Part shown: one piece after another, positions 14,641 to 16,528 of the stretch | Layout: each line of letters begins with the position of its first letter | Position numbering within the stretch: position 1 is the first letter of the stretch | Assembly: GCA_016926985.1 (NCBI GenBank) | Contig: JAFGNO010000216.1 | Location: 1-16,528 of the forward strand | Direction: 5' to 3' | Origin: Anaerolineae bacterium | GTDB taxonomy: Bacteria; Chloroflexota; Anaerolineae; Aggregatilineales; UBA3940 | DNA length: 16,528 nt | Made by a program: the position numbers and the translations under genes | The notes under the pieces: generated by a model | What the model saw: only the letters and a program-made list of their open reading frames with translations | What the model was told of the DNA's origin: nothing | Database searches by the model: none

Positions 14641-15690
14641 ATGGGACATACACATCATCACGACACAACGCATGACCATGCAGATGGCGAGCAGCACGAG
14701 CATCCATTCAGGAGTGGCATTATCAGTACCCTGGGAGCTGCTCTGCACTTGCCCGGGTTTGGCCATGATCACAGCCATGATTACACCGATCGAGTGGCAG
14801 ATCATGCACTGGATGACAACAATCTGGGCATCCGGACTGTGTGGCTGGCCCTGATTGTGCTGGGACTGACGACTGTGTTGCAGATCGCCATATATGTGAT
14901 CGGTGGTAGTGTCGCGCTGCTGGCCGATACTGTGCACAATCTGGGTGACGCACTCAATTCGCTGCCATTGTTGGTGGCTTTCTATATTGCGCGGCGAGCT
15001 GCGACACGTCGTTATACTTACGGGTATGGCCGTGCGGAAGATCTGGCGGGAATCCTGATTGTAATTTCAATCGCCTTCAGTGCCGGATACATTTTGATTG
15101 AATCGGTGCAGAAGTTGTTCAATCCGCAGCCATTAACAAATCTCCCCTGGATAGCCGCGGCGGCAGTGATTGGCTTCATTGGAAATGAGCTTGTGGCTGT
15201 GATGCAAATCCGTGTTGGTGAGCAGATAGGCTCCCACGCGATGATTGCAGATGGGCAGCATGCCCGAGTTGACGGGCTGACTTCGTTGTCAGTGCTGATT
15301 GCAGTTGCAGGAGCCTGGATTGGAATCCCGATTCTTGATCCAATTGTGGGGATTATCATTGCTTTCGCCATTGTGGGGATTACGTGGAACGCCATCAAGA
15401 CCGTCTGGTATCGTCTGATGGATGCAGTGGACCCCCATATAATGGAACACATGGAACACCATGTTGAAAGTGTGTCGGGTGTTAAGCAGGTCAGGCAGTT
15501 GCGGGCCCACTGGGTAGGACATCGACTGAATGTCGAGGTCACAGTGGCTATGGATGCCGGACTTTCACTGGCTGAGAGCTACGCTATTAATCAGTTGATC
15601 CGGCATGAAATACAGCATGCAGTCAGGCAGCTTGGCGAGCTCACCATTGAGGCACAACCTGTAACAAAGCTTGATAATGCAAGCAGTTGA
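14641..15690 (+). CDS. CDF-family cation efflux protein (zinc type)
   Basis: This 349-residue inner-membrane protein of the cation diffusion facilitator family would exchange cytoplasmic Zn(II), or related divalent ions, for protons. The N-terminus is strikingly His/Asp-rich (GHTHHHDTTHDHAD and later GHDHSHDY), a likely cytoplasmic metal-collecting tail. Six membrane spans follow from about residue 66 to 250. The transport site residues are visible: His99 and Asp103 in the VHNLGDAL segment of span 2, and His207 and Asp211 in QHARVDG of span 5. That is the H-D/H-D set found in zinc-selective members. The C-terminal domain from about 262 to 349 contains several His residues (MEHMEHHVES) and the usual ferredoxin-like metal-sensing pattern. 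It is divergently transcribed from the Fur-family gene, whose product probably represses it or shares its signal. The length is somewhat above the family norm because of the His-rich tail. Confidence 0.9.
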   Translation: MGHTHHHDTTHDHADGEQHEHPFRSGIISTLGAALHLPGFGHDHSHDYTDRVADHALDDNNLGIRTVWLALIVLGLTTVLQIAIYVIGGSVALLADTVHNLGDALNSLPLLVAFYIARRAATRRYTYGYGRAEDLAGILIVISIAFSAGYILIESVQKLFNPQPLTNLPWIAAAAVIGFIGNELVAVMQIRVGEQIGSHAMIADGQHARVDGLTSLSVLIAVAGAWIGIPILDPIVGIIIAFAIVGITWNAIKTVWYRLMDAVDPHIMEHMEHHVESVSGVKQVRQLRAHWVGHRLNVEVTVAMDAGLSLAESYAINQLIRHEIQHAVRQLGELTIEAQPVTKLDNASS

Positions 15691-15705
15691 GACTTGTAAT
15701 AACCG

Positions 15706-16002
15706 CTATTGTTTTCGTAAAATCAACAGGCAATTGACAACCAGTACTCCCAGACATGATGCAAGTGCAATAATCCAGGCTTGCCAAGTCAAAGAGAAAT
15801 AACAAACAAACAGTATGGTAGCTCCTGCGATCAGCTGCCAGATAAAAATATGAGGTTTACGGCCACCACGCAACAGCCAGCGGTACCGGGGAGTCAGAAA
15901 AACAATCACGCCAGCTGCTGGTGAACCAAACCATTCTAAACCAATAATTGCCAGACCAACTGCCGGCAGCCAAGGCAGAAGTGTCCAGCTCGCGTGCAAC
16001 AT
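15706..16002 (-). CDS. Small multi-span membrane protein of unknown function, possibly N-terminally truncated
   Basis: The 98-residue product is dominated by hydrophobic spans: LLPWLPAVGLAIIGL near residues 7-21, a PAAGVIVFL segment, and from residue 52 two closely packed spans (IWQLIAGATILFVCYFSL and WIIALASCLGVLVV). Basic residues lie between them (PRYRWLLRGGRKPH), and it ends in LRKQ. I recognise no family. It converges on the CDF gene with 15 bases between the stops. The ATG at 16002 has only a weak purine-rich site upstream. Another frame just upstream (from 16066 or 16048) begins MMERWMISEVWRELKHVAREL with GGAGG before it, looks like a natural cytoplasmic N-terminus and runs out of coding character near 16000. 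A single frameshift may therefore have split one gene. Confidence 0.5.
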   Translation of the reverse strand: MLHASWTLLPWLPAVGLAIIGLEWFGSPAAGVIVFLTPRYRWLLRGGRKPHIFIWQLIAGATILFVCYFSLTWQAWIIALASCLGVLVVNCLLILRKQ

Positions 16003-16094
16003 GCTTCAGCTCACGCCAGACTTCAGAGATCATCCACCGTTCCATCATTGCTCCCATGCCTCCCATTTGCGGAAATCCAGTAGATGAACTGACT

Positions 16095-16252
16095 ATGATG
16101 GTGAAGGAGTATATCTATCGCCTTGCTGCCGCGCGTGGGTGCGCTCCAATTGCATGTATTGCAACGACGAGGGTTACGTTATCGAAGATAGCCATGCTAT
16201 CTCTTGCTCAATGTGTGATGGAATGGATATTTCGAGAGTCCCGGTGTACTGA
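16095..16252 (+). pseudogene. Short zinc-ribbon-like (CxxC-x14-CxxC) reading frame, probably frameshifted
   Basis: Bases 16151-16252 read CMYCNDEGYVIEDSHAIS then CSMCDGMDISRVPVY and a TGA, giving two CxxC pairs 14 residues apart, the pattern of a small zinc ribbon. Codon choice looks like real coding sequence. An in-frame ATG exists at 16154, inside the first CxxC, but the frame upstream has a stop at 16085-16087 and no start. A different frame from ATG 16095 (MVKEYIYRLAAARG) looks like a plausible N-terminus, so one frameshift between about 16125 and 16150 would join them. It is too short and too damaged to assign a function. The rest of the gap between 16003 and 16384 holds only this and the terminator. 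Confidence 0.35.
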
Positions 16253-16297
16253 AACGGCCTTTGTATTTAAAAGGGTAATACGAAAACCAACTGCATC

Positions 16298-16336
16298 AAA
16301 AACAACGACAGGCTCAGGAAGGTCCCTGGGCCTGTC
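16298..16336 (-). terminator. Rho-independent terminator for the minus-strand gene at the right edge
   Basis: GACAGGCTCAGG (16307-16318) and CCTGGGCCTGTC (16325-16336) form a 12-bp stem with one G-U pair and a six-base loop. Read on the minus strand, the stem is followed by GTTGTTTTTG, with the T-run at 16302-16298. It lies about 50 bases after the stop of the partial gene. Confidence 0.75.
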
Positions 16337-16384
16337 TCATGGCAGCGGCAACTACGAATAGATATCTTACCTCTCTTTACACAA

Positions 16385-16528
16385 CTAGCCAGATAATTCC
16401 CCACGTGGCATGAGCACGAGCGAGATCAGCTTAATCAGCTCCCGTTCGAATTCCGTATATCGCGGATTGAGGATCTCCACGTCGCCCTCAAAACTCACAT
16501 ACATTACCCGGATCGGCTGGCCATCTTC
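16385..16528 (-). CDS. C-terminal 47 residues of an unidentified protein (partial, runs off the window)
   Basis: The minus strand is open from the window edge to a TAG at 16385-16387. The visible end reads EDGQPIRVMYVSFEGDVEIL followed by NPRYTEFERELIKLISLVLM and PRGELSG. It alternates beta-type hydrophobics and then forms an amphipathic helix; there is no membrane span. I do not recognise the family from this fragment. Coding character is supported by even codon use and by the strong terminator about 50 bases beyond the stop. Confidence 0.6.
   Translation of the reverse strand, partial: EDGQPIRVMYVSFEGDVEILNPRYTEFERELIKLISLVLMPRGELSG

Noticed and set aside
15948..16361. Plus-strand open frame of 137 codons at the right end
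   Set aside because: It spans the minus-strand membrane gene, the start of the zinc-ribbon-like frame and the stem of a terminator. Only its segment near 16095 looks coding, and that segment continues better in another frame.

Overview
The window looks like bacterial chromosomal DNA, most plausibly from a Chloroflexota (Anaerolineae-like) organism. That assignment is an inference from the style of the sulfate-activation protein, the glycosyltransferases and the mixed ATG/TTG/GTG starts; there is no rRNA or marker gene to prove it. No rRNA, tRNA, CRISPR array or complete insertion sequence was seen.

Bases 1-13450 form one long plus-strand block of 11 genes whose contents fit together as a sulfated-glycan assembly and export locus. 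It opens with the end of a CysN-type sulfate adenylyltransferase GTPase fused to a degenerate APS-kinase-like domain (sulfate activation). Then come a PAPS-dependent sulfotransferase, a family 2 glycosyltransferase with a long C-terminal extension, a fused ABC exporter/flippase, two tandem paralogous sulfotransferases, a second family 2 glycosyltransferase, a WecB/TagA/CpsF glycosyltransferase, a large GT-C-like membrane protein, a third family 2 glycosyltransferase and an FkbM methyltransferase. Many junctions overlap by 1-4 bases, so much of the block is probably co-transcribed. The model I infer is: sulfate is activated, a sugar chain is built on a membrane lipid, decorated with sulfate (three enzymes) and methyl groups, flipped by the ABC protein and finished or transferred outside by the GT-C protein. 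A strong Rho-independent terminator closes the block at 13611-13635.

Bases 13640-14030 hold the decayed C-terminal end of a tyrosine recombinase, still in one frame but with three internal stops. Hand counts of sample lines show the sulfate-activation gene and the recombinase remnant near 65% G+C, and lines within the glycan genes at 42-45%, so the glycan block may have been acquired separately.

Bases 14072-15690 are a divergent metal-homeostasis pair: a Fur-family repressor on the minus strand and a His-rich CDF zinc-type efflux protein on the plus strand. An extended -10 promoter and an inverted repeat that could be the repressor's operator lie between them.

The right end (15700-16528) holds a small minus-strand membrane protein that may have lost its N-terminus by frameshift, a short plus-strand CxxC/CxxC zinc-ribbon-like reading frame that also looks frameshifted, and a minus-strand gene running off the window with a clear terminator behind it.
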